Assembly (NCBI RefSeq): GCF_009363655.1
Contig: NZ_CP045393.1
Location: 1,364,001 to 1,428,000, forward strand
Direction: 5' to 3'
Source of the DNA: Roseovarius sp. THAF27
GTDB lineage: Bacteria > Pseudomonadota > Alphaproteobacteria > Rhodobacterales > Rhodobacteraceae
DNA: 64,000 nucleotides
Position 1 is the stretch's first letter; every line of letters begins with the position of its first letter. The notes beneath the pieces are model-generated. The model did no database searches. It saw only the letters and a list, made by a program, of their open reading frames with translations, and was not told where the DNA came from. The translations under genes were made by a program, and so were the position numbers. This document shows, piece by piece, positions 48,625-57,250 of this stretch.

Positions 48625-49608
48625 ATGCAGGTATCGCCTGACGAGATCGAGGCGACGGCGAAGGCGGCCCTGGTCGGGCATGGCGCCGAGGACTGGATCG
48701 CGGGCGAAGTGGCGGCGGCGGTGCGCGAGGCGGAAGGTTTGGGCAACGGGATCTGCGGGCTTTACTATCTTGAAAGCTATTGCCGGCAATAGCGGACGGG
48801 GCGCGTCAAGGGGGAAGCGGTGCCCGAGGTGCGCAGGCCGCGGCCCGGTGTCGTCGAGGTGGATGCGAAGTTCGGCTTCGCGCAGGCGGCGTTTTCCAGG
48901 GCGCTGCCGGAAGCGCTGAAGGCCGCGCGCGAGGCGGGCACGATCAGCCTGGCGGTCTGTCACGCGCATACCTGCACCAGCCTGGGCTATTTCACGGCAC
49001 AGACCGCGCGGGCCGGGTTCATCGTGCTGGGCATGACCAACGCGACGCCGGTGGTGGCGCCGCCGGGCGGCAAGCATCGCGTGATCGGCACCAACCCGAT
49101 TTCCTTTGCCGTGCCGGATGGCAGGGGCGGCGTGGCGATGCTGTTCGGCCAGTAGACCACCACCGTGGTGCTGGGCAAGATCACCATGGCCAAGGCCGCC
49201 GGAGAGACGATCCCCGAAGGCTGGGCCGTCGATGCCGAGGGCAGGCCTACGACCGACCCCGAGGCGGCGCTGAAAGGCTCGCTGGTCAGCATGGGGGGCT
49301 ACAAGGGCTGGGGGTTCGGCCTGATGGCCGAGCTGCTGGCGGCGGGCATGACCGGCAGCCGCGCGGGCGTGGACCTGGGGCCGCTGAAGGCGCCCGAGGG
49401 CGCGCCGCATGACATCGGGGATTTCTACCTGATCATGGATCCGGAGGTGTCGGGCGGGGCGTTTTCTGATCGGTTGGCACAGGTCTCAGAGGCCGTGCAG
49501 CGAGACGAGGGCGCGCGGATGCCGGGGCAGGCGCGCGCGGTCAGCGATCCGGTGACGGTCGAGCCCGACGTCTGGGCGTTGGCGCAGCGGCTGGCGGGCG
49601 CGGATTAG
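48625..49608 (+). pseudogene. Malate/L-lactate dehydrogenase family (Ldh_2) gene with two in-frame TAG codons
   Basis: One continuous reading frame of 328 codons runs from ATG 48625 to TAG 49606-49608. It is broken by TAG at 48790-48792 (codon 56) and TAG at 49153-49155 (codon 177). Family sequence continues across both: ICGLYYLESYCRQ-stop-RTGRVKGEAVPEV, and GVAMLFGQ-stop-TTTVVLGKITMAKAAGE. GMTNATPVVAPPGG and GTNPISFAVP identify the NAD(P)-dependent Ldh_2 family (about 330 residues). The length is right and there is no frameshift. The simplest reading is a young pseudogene; sequencing error or amber read-through are alternatives. Confidence 0.8.
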
Positions 49609-49895
49609 CCGGAGCAGGTGGCGCGCAGCATGTCCATCGCGGGGGCGCGGCGGTCGTAGGACGCCTCGATGATGGCACGGCTTTGCGACGGGGTGCAATC
49701 GGCCAACCGGATGTTGCGACCGCGCTTGAGCGCCAGTGTCACGTCGTAAAGATCGTACTGATCGAGTTCAGCGAAGGTGGCGGCGCTGAAATGGGCGGGC
49801 ACCAGGTCGGCCGGGTCGGGCTCTTCGTAATCCTGTGCGCGGGCGGCGCCGGCAAGGCTGACGCAGAGGGCTGTCATGGTGAGGACGCGGTACAT
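49605..49895 (-). CDS. Small secreted hypothetical protein
   Basis: The 96-residue product has a signal peptide (MYRVLTMTALCVSLAGAARAQ). The mature domain is acidic and then basic, with two cysteines (ADCTPSQSRAIIEA and RATCSG) that could form one disulfide. AGGAG lies 7 bases before ATG 49895. I do not recognise the family. Its stop overlaps the 3' end of the convergent dehydrogenase pseudogene by four bases. Confidence 0.75.
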   Translation of the reverse strand: MYRVLTMTALCVSLAGAARAQDYEEPDPADLVPAHFSAATFAELDQYDLYDVTLALKRGRNIRLADCTPSQSRAIIEASYDRRAPAMDMLRATCSG

Positions 49896-49960
49896 CAAAA
49901 GGCTCCTGTTGTCTGGTACCGGAAATATAGGGCGCGGATACCGAAAACAGAAGAGCGGTT

Positions 49961-50143
49961 TCAGCCTGTCAGGTCGCAGGTGTCGTCCGGAGCGGCCCGG
50001 GCGCCGGGGGGCGGCAGCCGGTCCAGTTCCGTGGCGCAGGGCAGGGCGGCGCTGTGGGCGTCGGGCGCGGTGAGGGCCATCACAAGCAGGCTGGCGCCGA
50101 GGCGCAGAACAGGTTTCCAGGCAAAGGCGAGAGGCGGTGGCAT
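49961..50143 (-). CDS. Possible very small secreted protein
   Basis: The 60-codon frame MPPPLAFAWKPVLRLGASLLVMALTAPDAHSAALPC... has a plausible signal peptide and two cysteines in the mature part. AGGA is 12 bases upstream, rather far. There is no family match that I know. It may be real, or chance coding in GC-rich DNA. Confidence 0.3.
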   Translation of the reverse strand: MPPPLAFAWKPVLRLGASLLVMALTAPDAHSAALPCATELDRLPPPGARAAPDDTCDLTG

Positions 50144-50301
50144 GGGCGGCGTGTCCTTCGTGGCGTGTCGGATGCAGATGGGTCGGGGTCGCGGCCGGAG
50201 GGGTTCAAACGCCGAACGGGATCATCTGAGGCTCACGCAAGGGTGACTGGCGCGTGCGGGCGGGCCGGCTAGGTCACCGCGGGTAACGAGGAGGAACTGT
50301 T

Positions 50302-50952
50302 ATGCGTATTGTTCTGTCGGCCGCCCTGGCCGCCCTGACCTGCCTTCCGGCGCCTGCGGCATGGTCCGCGCCGGTGACCTTTGATGGAAGCTGGAAACAT
50401 CAGCGGTTCTCGCTGTTTTCGAGGAATGAGTATGCGCGGAGGGGCGGGGCACTGGACGTGGAGTCGGACGGCGCGGTGTCGCTGCTTTACCGCGAATTGC
50501 CACAGAGCGCATGGCAGGCCAGTGGCGCGTCGTGGAACTGGCAGGTGTCGCAAAGCGTGCCGCCCACCGATCTGGCTCGCAAGGGCGGCGACGACCGCAA
50601 CCTGGCCCTGTACTTCGTGTTTCTGCCCGAAGCCGAGGCCGAGCGCGTGCGGGGCAGCCGCGTGACCCGGCTCTTGTCGAACGACGATGTGCGGGTGCTG
50701 GTCTATGTCTGGGGTGGCGAACACGCGCGGGGCGCGGTGCTGAACAGCCCCTATCTGGGCGCGCGGGGCAAGACGGTGGTGCTGCGCGGCGCGGGCACGG
50801 GCGAGGCGCGCGAAAGCGTCGATCTGGCGTCTGATTACGCCCGTGCGTTCGGCGGGCAGGCGACGTCGCTGGTGGGATTGGCTGTGTCCGGAGACAGTGA
50901 TGACACTGGCAGCACGATCCAGGCCCGGATCTCGGGGTTGCAGGTGCGCTAG
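50302..50952 (+). CDS. DUF3047 domain secreted protein
   Basis: The 216-residue protein has a signal peptide (MRIVLSAALAALTCLPAPAAWSA). It matches the DUF3047 pattern: ASWNWQVSQSVPPTDLARKGGDDRNLALYFVFLP, then VLVYVWGGEHARGAVLNSPYLGARGKTVVLRG and DYARAFGGQATSLVGLAVSGDSDDTGS. It is predicted to be periplasmic; function unknown. GAGGAGGA lies 8 bases before the ATG. Confidence 0.88.
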   Translation: MRIVLSAALAALTCLPAPAAWSAPVTFDGSWKHQRFSLFSRNEYARRGGALDVESDGAVSLLYRELPQSAWQASGASWNWQVSQSVPPTDLARKGGDDRNLALYFVFLPEAEAERVRGSRVTRLLSNDDVRVLVYVWGGEHARGAVLNSPYLGARGKTVVLRGAGTGEARESVDLASDYARAFGGQATSLVGLAVSGDSDDTGSTIQARISGLQVR

Positions 50953-51105
50953 AGCACAGCGGGAGCGGGAACGGCGCCTGCATGATCCATATCAAGGTGC
51001 GCGTGCTCGGATCGGTGCATACTGGCCGGTGTACGCCGTTTGAGTCGTGCCGGAGCACAAATTCCGGTCGCGGAGCGCGGCGGCGCCAAACGCCCGGAGG
51101 AGCGC

Positions 51106-51549
51106 ATGAAAATGTTCGGTTTGCAGAAGGTTTGGACCAGACACCTGCGGCTGAGCGGGGCGGTTGCAAGTCTGGTCCTTGGCGCGGTGCCGGTTCTGGC
51201 GGAGGGGAACGCCGGGACGGGTGCCGCGCTTTATGCGCAGCATTGCGTCAGTTGCCACGGGCCGCAGGCGGATGGCCGGGGGCCGATGCGCGAGGTGCTG
51301 CTGGTGCAGCCGTCGGACCTGACGACGCTGACCGCGCGCCATGGCGGCGCCTTTCCCGTCGAGCGGGTGGCGCAGCGGATCGACGGGCGCGACCCGCTGG
51401 TGGCGCACGGATCGAGCATGCCGGTCTACGGCGATTTCTTCGATAGTACCGAGCAGGTGGCGGTGCGCACCGAGGCGGGACAGCCGGTGATGGTGACGCC
51501 GCCGGTGGCGGACCTGGTGGCGTTCCTGCGGTCGATCCAGGCGCCGTAG
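51106..51549 (+). CDS. Class I cytochrome c
   Basis: The 147-residue protein has a signal peptide (to about residue 32, PVLAEG) and one heme site CVSCH (Cys47, Cys50, His51). The likely axial methionine is in HGSSMPVYGDFF. It is a periplasmic mono-heme electron carrier or oxidase subunit-like protein. GGAGGAG lies just before ATG 51106; the longer upstream frame is discarded. No dehydrogenase or oxidase gene is adjacent, so its partner is unknown. Confidence 0.9.
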   Translation: MKMFGLQKVWTRHLRLSGAVASLVLGAVPVLAEGNAGTGAALYAQHCVSCHGPQADGRGPMREVLLVQPSDLTTLTARHGGAFPVERVAQRIDGRDPLVAHGSSMPVYGDFFDSTEQVAVRTEAGQPVMVTPPVADLVAFLRSIQAP

Positions 51550-51609
51550 ACGCAGCCGGATTTGATGCGGGGGCGGGACGGGCTATTTCCTGTGAAAAGG
51601 AGTTTTGTC

Positions 51610-52008
51610 ATGACCCGTTTTCTGTCTTTTTTCCTAGTGATCTTCCTTTTGGCCTTGCCGGCCCGCGCGGATGATGCGGCGCGGCAGGTGATCTCGGACC
51701 AGCTGGATGCGTTTCAGCAGGACGATTTCGACACCGCCTTTACACATGCCAGCCCGATGATCCAGGGCATCTTCGGCTCATCCGAGCGGTTCGGGCAGAT
51801 GGTGCGCAACGGCTATCCGATGGTCTGGCGGCCTGCGGAGGTCGAGTTCCTGGGCGAGCGGGACAAAGGCGATGCGCTGATGCAGGACGTGCTGATTCGG
51901 GGCGCGGACGGGGTGTATCACGAGCTGGAATACGAGATGATCCAGGGACCCGGCGGCTGGAAGATCAACGGCGTGCGTCTCAAGCGCACCGGCGAGGGGA
52001 TGGCCTGA
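51610..52008 (+). CDS. DUF4864 domain secreted protein
   Basis: The 132-residue protein has a signal peptide (MTRFLSFFLVIFLLALPARADD). A cystatin/NTF2-like DUF4864 domain follows (VISDQLDAFQQDDFDTAFTHASPMIQGIFGSSERFGQMVRNGYPMVWRP...WKINGVRLKR). Members are periplasmic and uncharacterised. AAAAGGAG lies 7 bases before the ATG. It follows the cytochrome c gene by 60 bases on the same strand. Confidence 0.9.
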   Translation: MTRFLSFFLVIFLLALPARADDAARQVISDQLDAFQQDDFDTAFTHASPMIQGIFGSSERFGQMVRNGYPMVWRPAEVEFLGERDKGDALMQDVLIRGADGVYHELEYEMIQGPGGWKINGVRLKRTGEGMA

Positions 52009-52096
52009 GCGCGGCATTTATCGAGACCGGCTGACGGGGCGGTGCTTCCCGCAAGAAACGGGTCGCGACACCTTTGCGGTCGTGCCAGCAAGGGGC

Positions 52097-52996
52097 ATGA
52101 CCACAAGCCCTTCGATATCCGCGGCCTCGGCCGTGATGCTGCTGTCACTGGCCGCCGTCTGGGGCGGGTCGTTCTTTTTCGCAGAAATCGCGCTGGCCGA
52201 GGTGCCGCCCCTCACCATCGCGCTGCACCGGGTTTTCTGGGCGGTGCCGATCCTGTTGGGCGTCGTGTGCGTGCTGGGGCTGCGGTTGCCGCGCGCGCCG
52301 GGGGTGTGGGGCGCGTACCTGGTGATGGGGGCGCTGAACAACGCGATTCCGTTCTCGCTGATCTTCTGGGCGCAGGTGGAGCTGCAAAGCGGCCTGGCGT
52401 CGATCCTGAATGGCACGACGGCGGTCTTCGGCGCGGTGGTGGCGGGGCTGCTCTTGCGCGACGAGCCGCTGTTGCCGCGCAAGATCGTGGGGGCGTTGCT
52501 GGGGTTGATGGGCGTGGCGGCGATCATGGGGCCGGACCTGCTGCGCGGGGTGGATTTGCGCAACCTTGCGCAGCTGACGGTGCTTGGAGGGGCGCTGAGC
52601 TATGCGCTGGCGAGCGTCTGGGCCAAGCGAGCACTGGCGGGGCAGGCGCCGCAGATGAACGCGCTGGGGATGCTGATGGGATCGAGCGTCCTGATGCTGC
52701 CGTTGGCGCTTTGGGTGGACGGGGTGCCGCGCCTCGACCTGTCGGGGCATGTATGGGCGGCGCTTTTGTCGGTTGCGGCGCTGTCGACGGCGCTGGCCTA
52801 CCTGCTTTACTTTGCCATCCTGCGGCGGGCGGGAGCGGCGAACCTGATGCTGGTGACGCTGATGATCCCGCCCTTCGCGGCAGGGCTTGGCGCGGCCTTC
52901 CTGGGCGAGCGGCTGGGGGCTGCGGCCTGGGGCGGCTTTTGCCTGATCGCGCTGGGGTTGTTGGTGACGGACGGGCGGGTGCTGCGGCGGGGGTGA
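52097..52996 (+). CDS. EamA/DMT superfamily transporter
   Basis: The 299-residue membrane protein has ten predicted helices in two EamA repeats. It starts with MLLSLAAVWGGSFFFAEIAL and contains NNAIPFSLIFWAQVELQSGLASILNGTTAVFGAVVAGLLLRDEP, a typical DMT motif, and GLGAAFLGERLGAAAWGGFCLIALGLLV at the end. The exported substrate is unknown. ATG 52097 is chosen, although its AAGGGG is close; an in-frame GTG at 52082 is an alternative. Confidence 0.9.
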   Translation: MTTSPSISAASAVMLLSLAAVWGGSFFFAEIALAEVPPLTIALHRVFWAVPILLGVVCVLGLRLPRAPGVWGAYLVMGALNNAIPFSLIFWAQVELQSGLASILNGTTAVFGAVVAGLLLRDEPLLPRKIVGALLGLMGVAAIMGPDLLRGVDLRNLAQLTVLGGALSYALASVWAKRALAGQAPQMNALGMLMGSSVLMLPLALWVDGVPRLDLSGHVWAALLSVAALSTALAYLLYFAILRRAGAANLMLVTLMIPPFAAGLGAAFLGERLGAAAWGGFCLIALGLLVTDGRVLRRG

Positions 52997-53152
52997 TCCA
53001 TGTCACGGCGGCCGGGCGCGGCCTTGGGCCATCGTGTTACGTGGTGTGCGACATGCCGCCTGCGCGGTGCCATGTCCTGGGCCGAGGCTTGAGAAACCGG
53101 CATGCGATGCCCATCTGGAAGGCCATCAGTTTGGCTACAGGAGGACTGCCCG

Positions 53153-53380
53153 ATGAAATGCCCGGTTGACGGAGAAACGCTGGTGATCACCGATCGCGCC
53201 GGTGTCGAGATCGACTATTGCCCGCAATGCCGCGGTGTGTGGCTGGACCGGGGCGAGCTGGACAAGATCATCGAGCGGACCACCCCCGAGGCGCCGGATG
53301 CCCGCGTGTGGCAGGCCGACAGTCGCCCCGAGAAGCGCAAGAAGCGCGGCGGGTTCCTGGAAGACCTGTTCGACTTCTGA
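53153..53380 (+). CDS. TFIIB-type zinc ribbon protein
   Basis: The 75-residue protein matches zf-TFIIB: MKCPVDGETLVITDRAGVEIDYCPQCRGVWLDRGELDKII, with the second zinc knuckle CPQCRG intact and the first reduced to one cysteine (CPVD), a variant common in this family. The C-terminus is basic then aromatic (KKRGGFLEDLFDF). Function unknown; probably cytoplasmic. CAGGAGGA lies 6 bases before the ATG. Confidence 0.9.
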   Translation: MKCPVDGETLVITDRAGVEIDYCPQCRGVWLDRGELDKIIERTTPEAPDARVWQADSRPEKRKKRGGFLEDLFDF

Positions 53381-53561
53381 CCCCGCGCGGCGGATTTGCC
53401 GCGCCGACCATTGGCCCGATCTTTGGTCGCTGGGGCGTGGAATGTGCTATGATGGGCTTGTCCGTGGCTCGGCGGACAGGCCCGTGTTCTTTTCGAAAGC
53501 GCGTTACCTCTATATGTTTCAGGGCCTTTTGCTGCATGATTTCAATGGAGGGAGGTCCCTG

Positions 53562-54521
53562 ATGAATACAGGGAATCTTTTTTTCGCCATTGCGATGGCC
53601 TGCGGGGCACCCGCCGCCCTGGTGGCGCAGGACGAGGCGCGGACCCAAACGGTGCGCTTCGCCGCAGGCACGTCCGGCACGACGATCACCGACAGGATCA
53701 CCGGGTATGAGAGCGTGCTTTACACATTGAGCGCGGAGGCCGGACAGCGGATGCAGGTGCGGCTGGAGCCATCGAACCTGGCCACGTACTTCAACGTCTA
53801 CGCCCCCGGTAAGGGGCCGGGCGACGAGGCGATTGCCAATGCCGGGACGATGGGCGAGATGGTGCCCGACCTGAACCAGTTCGACGGGGTGCTGCCTGCG
53901 TCGGGGACCTACACGATCTCGGTCTACATGATGCGCAGTGCCGCACGGCGCGAGGAAGTGTCGGAGTACAAGCTTTCCATCAGCATCGAAGGCGCGACGG
54001 AGGACGTGGTCCGCAACGACTATGCCGACGGGCTGCAGGGCGGGCCGGATTTCTATCGCGTGGCGACCTCGGGCGGTGGCGTGCTGAACCTGCGTGCGGC
54101 CCCGTCGGGCGGCGCTGCCGTGGTGACGGTGCTGAACAACGGGCAGAACGTCCGCAACCTCGGGTGCCGGATGGAAGAGGCGCGGCGCTGGTGCCGGGTG
54201 GCGACGCTGGCCGATCCGGGGGTCGAGGGATGGGCTGCGGGCGACTACCTTGTGGAGGGCAGCGACGATCCCGCCGCAGGCACGAGCGGCGCGGCTGCGC
54301 AGGCCACGGACATGCCGGATGCCGCCGCGCAGGCCTGCCTGACAGCGGTGACGGAAGAGACGGGCAACGCCGACGTGGTGCTGCTGAGTTCGACGTTTTC
54401 CGAGGCCGGTACCGAGGTGATCGTGGGCGTGGGGCCGGGGCAGGCGCCGTGGCAGTGCATCGCCTATCGCGATGGCTCGACCACGCGGCCCATGTCACTG
54501 ACCGACGAGGGATCGCTCTGA
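53562..54521 (+). CDS. Secreted SH3-domain protein
   Basis: The 319-residue protein has a signal peptide (MNTGNLFFAIAMACGAPAALVAQ). A beta-rich N-terminal domain similar to prepeptidase-C-type or lysozyme-inhibitor-like sandwiches follows (TITDRITGYESVLYTLSAEAGQRMQVRL). A bacterial SH3b domain is in the middle (GGVLNLRAAPSGGAAVVTVLNNGQNVRNLGCR...GWAAGDYL). The C-terminal third (ACLTAVTEETGNADVV...) is of unknown fold. A periplasmic wall-associated role is likely but not shown. GGAGGGAGG precedes the ATG; a TATGAT hexamer at 53448-53453 may be the -10 element. Confidence 0.8.
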   Translation: MNTGNLFFAIAMACGAPAALVAQDEARTQTVRFAAGTSGTTITDRITGYESVLYTLSAEAGQRMQVRLEPSNLATYFNVYAPGKGPGDEAIANAGTMGEMVPDLNQFDGVLPASGTYTISVYMMRSAARREEVSEYKLSISIEGATEDVVRNDYADGLQGGPDFYRVATSGGGVLNLRAAPSGGAAVVTVLNNGQNVRNLGCRMEEARRWCRVATLADPGVEGWAAGDYLVEGSDDPAAGTSGAAAQATDMPDAAAQACLTAVTEETGNADVVLLSSTFSEAGTEVIVGVGPGQAPWQCIAYRDGSTTRPMSLTDEGSL

Positions 54522-54596
54522 CAGGAAATCCCGGCGCGACAAAGCCCTAGCACCTGCCGCGCGCTCTTTGTAGGGTCCGGGCAGGAGGGCTTTCGT

Positions 54597-55346
54597 ATGC
54601 ACAAGATCATCGCGCTTTGGGCGCATCCCCGCTCGATGTCCACGGCGACGGAACGGATCATGCGCGAACGCGGCGATCTGGATGTGCTGCACGAGCCGTT
54701 CATGTACGACTATTACGTGGGCCAGGGGCGTGACTTTCCCGGCTTCGAGCCGGTGCCGGGGCATCCGACCACCTATGAGGGCATCTGCGACATGCTTCGG
54801 GAACGGGCCGAGAGCGGGCCGGTCTTTTTCAAGGACATGGCGTTCTACGTGGTGCCGCGGATGCTGGACGACCCGGAGATGCTGCGCCGGATCACGCATG
54901 TGTTCCTGGTGCGTCCGCCGGTGGCGTCGCTTCTGAGCTATCACAAGCTGGACCCGGATTTCACGCGCGAGGAAGTCGGTATCGAGGCGCAATGGCAGCT
55001 TTACCAGGCGGCGGAGGACGCGGACCTGTCGCCGGTGGTGATCGAGGCCGAGGCGGTGCGGGCCGACCCCAAGGGCATCATGCGTGCGCTCTGGGCGCGG
55101 ATCGGGCTGGACTATACCGAGGCCGCGTTCAACTGGCAGGCGCCGCCCGAGGACTGGGAGCATGTCAGTGCCTGGCACGAAGAGGCCAGCACGTCATCGG
55201 GCATCCGCACGGCGGACCCCGAAGAGATGCTGCGCAAGGAAATGGAATTCGAGGCGCTGGTCGGGACCGCGCCGCATCTGCGGGACTACCTGCACCATCA
55301 TGCGCCTTATTTCCAAAAGCTGTCGGACCGGGCGCTGCGGGTCTGA
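54597..55346 (+). CDS. Sulfotransferase-like P-loop protein
   Basis: The 249-residue protein begins MHKIIALWAHPRSMSTATERIM, a sulfotransferase-type 5'-phosphosulfate loop (HPRSMST). It continues with VFFKDMAFYVVPRM and HVFLVRPPVASLLSYHKLDP, resembling the 3'-phosphate-binding segment. This type is annotated as sulfotransferase family or branched-chain-aminotransferase-like; the acceptor is unknown. AGGAGG lies 9 bases before the ATG. It is not closely similar to the sulfotransferase-like protein at 31735. Confidence 0.8.
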   Translation: MHKIIALWAHPRSMSTATERIMRERGDLDVLHEPFMYDYYVGQGRDFPGFEPVPGHPTTYEGICDMLRERAESGPVFFKDMAFYVVPRMLDDPEMLRRITHVFLVRPPVASLLSYHKLDPDFTREEVGIEAQWQLYQAAEDADLSPVVIEAEAVRADPKGIMRALWARIGLDYTEAAFNWQAPPEDWEHVSAWHEEASTSSGIRTADPEEMLRKEMEFEALVGTAPHLRDYLHHHAPYFQKLSDRALRV

Positions 55347-55406
55347 AGCGGCACCGCCCGCCCCGGAGCCATCGCGGGGCGGGCGGCGCATCCTGCGTTC
55401 GGTGCC

Positions 55407-55904
55407 TTACTGCAACTTCTCGACGATGTTGCCGGCGAACGCGTCAACCATCGCGGTGTAGAATTCCATGCTGCCGGGGGTGAGCAGCATGATATCCGCA
55501 CCCGCCGGCAGCAGGACAGCGGCCTGCTCGGCGCTGACGGTCAGCGTGTAGGCCTCGTCATACTCGGAGCCGGCCCGTTCGATGATGACGTCGCCGGTGA
55601 TGCGCGAATCGGCGAGATTCGCCGCGTTCTCGAAGGATGAGGCCAGTTCGACCGAGGTGATGTCGATCATGACATCGGCGCCGTCCTCATCCTCGGGGGC
55701 GATCTGGTTGGCCAGTCGGACGGCGAGGGTGTTTTGCAGGTCGGCGGGCAGGTTGGCCCAGACACTGGCGGCGGTGGCGTTCTGGATGGAGCTCAGGTCC
55801 GCCTCGACGGAAATGTCGGACACGGCGGTTTCTGCGGCGGTCGCGGCGAGCGGCAGGGACAGCACGGCTGCCAGCGCGGTGGTTCTGAGAAACGATTTCA
55901 TCAT
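55407..55904 (-). CDS. Secreted hypothetical protein
   Basis: The 165-residue product has a signal peptide (MMKSFLRTTALAAVLSLPLAATAAET). The acidic, cysteine-free mature domain contains ADLQNTLAVRLANQIAPEDEDGADVMIDITSVELASSFENAANLADSRITGDVII. I do not recognise a family; the pattern suggests an alpha/beta periplasmic protein. AAGGAG lies 6-9 bases before two adjacent ATG codons (55904 and 55901). It is convergent with the sulfotransferase-like gene. Confidence 0.8.
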   Translation of the reverse strand: MMKSFLRTTALAAVLSLPLAATAAETAVSDISVEADLSSIQNATAASVWANLPADLQNTLAVRLANQIAPEDEDGADVMIDITSVELASSFENAANLADSRITGDVIIERAGSEYDEAYTLTVSAEQAAVLLPAGADIMLLTPGSMEFYTAMVDAFAGNIVEKLQ

Positions 55905-56200
55905 TCAACTCCTTCTTTGCGAACGTCGGGTGGCCCCGTGGCGCACCGCTCCAGGCGTTCGGCGACATAACCGCGTATCGGCATGGCCGGTTCCCGCGCA
56001 GGTCAAAAATCGGCGGAAACGTGCCGTCATGATACGGTGCGCGGTTTGGAGGCGGTGGTGAGCGCTGTCGCGGGGCAGCGCCGAGGGTCGCGCGCGTGCC
56101 GGGGCAGGAGCAGGTGATCGAGGGCGTGCGGGTGCGGCCGGTGGATACGATCTCGTTTTGAGGCGGGGCTGTGCTAGGCTTAACGCGAGGAGGAATCGCC

Positions 56201-56518
56201 ATGTTGAAGATCGAGGCCGGGGCCACGTGCCAGACCGTCGTGACCACGTTCGAATGCTCGCCCGGAACCTGCGCGGATTTGCTGGAAGCGCTGGAGGCGG
56301 CCTATGCGGAGTTCATCTCGAAACAGGCAGGGTTTATCGCGGCGGGGCTGCATGTGAACGATGCGCAGACGCGGATCGCCAATTACTCGCAATGGGAACG
56401 GCGGGAGGATTTCCAGGCGATGCTGCGGTCCGAGGAGATGCGGCGGCGGAACCGGGAGATCGCGACGCTGTGCACGCGATTCGAGCCGGTGATGTATGAG
56501 GTGGCGGGGGTGTTTTGA
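56201..56518 (+). CDS. Antibiotic biosynthesis monooxygenase (ABM) domain protein
   Basis: The 105-residue protein has the ferredoxin-like ABM fold: VVTTFECSPGTCADLLEALEAAYAEFISKQAGFIAAGLHVNDAQTRIANYSQWERREDFQAMLRSEEM. Members degrade heme or oxidise quinones, or act as small stress proteins. GAGGAGGA lies 6 bases before ATG 56201. It is the last high-GC gene before the AT-rich cassette. The 296 bases upstream (55905-56200) show no gene. Confidence 0.85.
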   Translation: MLKIEAGATCQTVVTTFECSPGTCADLLEALEAAYAEFISKQAGFIAAGLHVNDAQTRIANYSQWERREDFQAMLRSEEMRRRNREIATLCTRFEPVMYEVAGVF

Positions 56519-56569
56519 GGAATGCTTTGCAGCAAAATTTGATTGGATAATAGATTACGTAGGCAATAG

Positions 56570-57232
56570 ATGATTGTTATGGGCACCTCGCAAGCAAATT
56601 CCAATGTAGTGGCACTTACTGAAGACCACGTTTCTAGAGTGACTGGTCTCACCAAGGGTCAGCTTAGAGCTTGGGATAGAAAAGGTTTTTTCCAGCCTAA
56701 GTTTGCTTATGATGATCGAAAAGCCGCATATAGCCGTTTTTATTCGTTCAAGGACGTTGTTGGTCTGAAAACTATCGAAACGCTCCGATCCAAATACAAA
56801 ATTGGTTTCAAAAAGCTGAAAGACGTTGCTGAAGAGCTAAAAGCAAAAGGCTTCGATCACTGGGCGGACACTACCCTTTACGTGGTGAAAAAAGAAGTTC
56901 ACTTTAGGAATCCGCAAACTGGGGACATTGAAAGCCTCCGAGACGGTCAACTTGCTATGCTGGCGGTCATAGATGTAATCAACGATGTCCAAGAAAAAGT
57001 CGCGGAGCTTAGTTCGCGACCTCAAGAAAAAGTCGGCGCGGTCGAGCGACATAAATTCGTTGCGAGAAACTCGTGGGTGATTTCTGGCACTCGAATTCCA
57101 ACATCGACAATTCGTCGGTACTATGAGGCAGGTTTCAGCGTAGAGCAAATCCTGACCGAGTACCCGTCGTTGACAGCAGCCGATGTTCAAGCGGCTCTGG
57201 ATCATGAAAATTGTTTTGATAAATCGGCATAA
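56570..57232 (+). CDS. MerR-like HTH plus DUF433 antitoxin-type protein
   Basis: The 220-residue protein has an N-terminal MerR-like DNA-binding region (residues 15-90; VSRVTGLTKGQLRAWDRKGFF...RFYSFKDVVGLKTIETLRSKYKIGFKKLKDVAEELKAKG). Its C-terminal DUF433 domain (about 165-212) contains NSWVISGTRIPTSTIRRYYEAGFSVEQILTEYP. DUF433 proteins are the predicted antitoxins of DUF5615 PIN-like toxins. Codon use and base composition are clearly AT-richer than all neighbours. The start is 56570 or 56579. The palindrome TTTGC-A-GCAAA at 56526-56536 may be its operator. Confidence 0.8.
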   Translation: MIVMGTSQANSNVVALTEDHVSRVTGLTKGQLRAWDRKGFFQPKFAYDDRKAAYSRFYSFKDVVGLKTIETLRSKYKIGFKKLKDVAEELKAKGFDHWADTTLYVVKKEVHFRNPQTGDIESLRDGQLAMLAVIDVINDVQEKVAELSSRPQEKVGAVERHKFVARNSWVISGTRIPTSTIRRYYEAGFSVEQILTEYPSLTAADVQAALDHENCFDKSA

Positions 57233-57250
57233 ATTGTATGAAATTACCAC

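Noticed and set aside
48790..49155. Amber codons as pyrrolysine or selenocysteine-like recoding
   Set aside because: No known recoding of TAG exists in this family, and no signal or suppressor tRNA is visible; inactivation is simpler. Kept only as a point to test.
56526..56536. TTTGC-A-GCAAA as another PccR site
   Set aside because: The gene after it is a foreign-looking antitoxin with no link to propionate. The odd-centred palindrome fits an antitoxin operator better.
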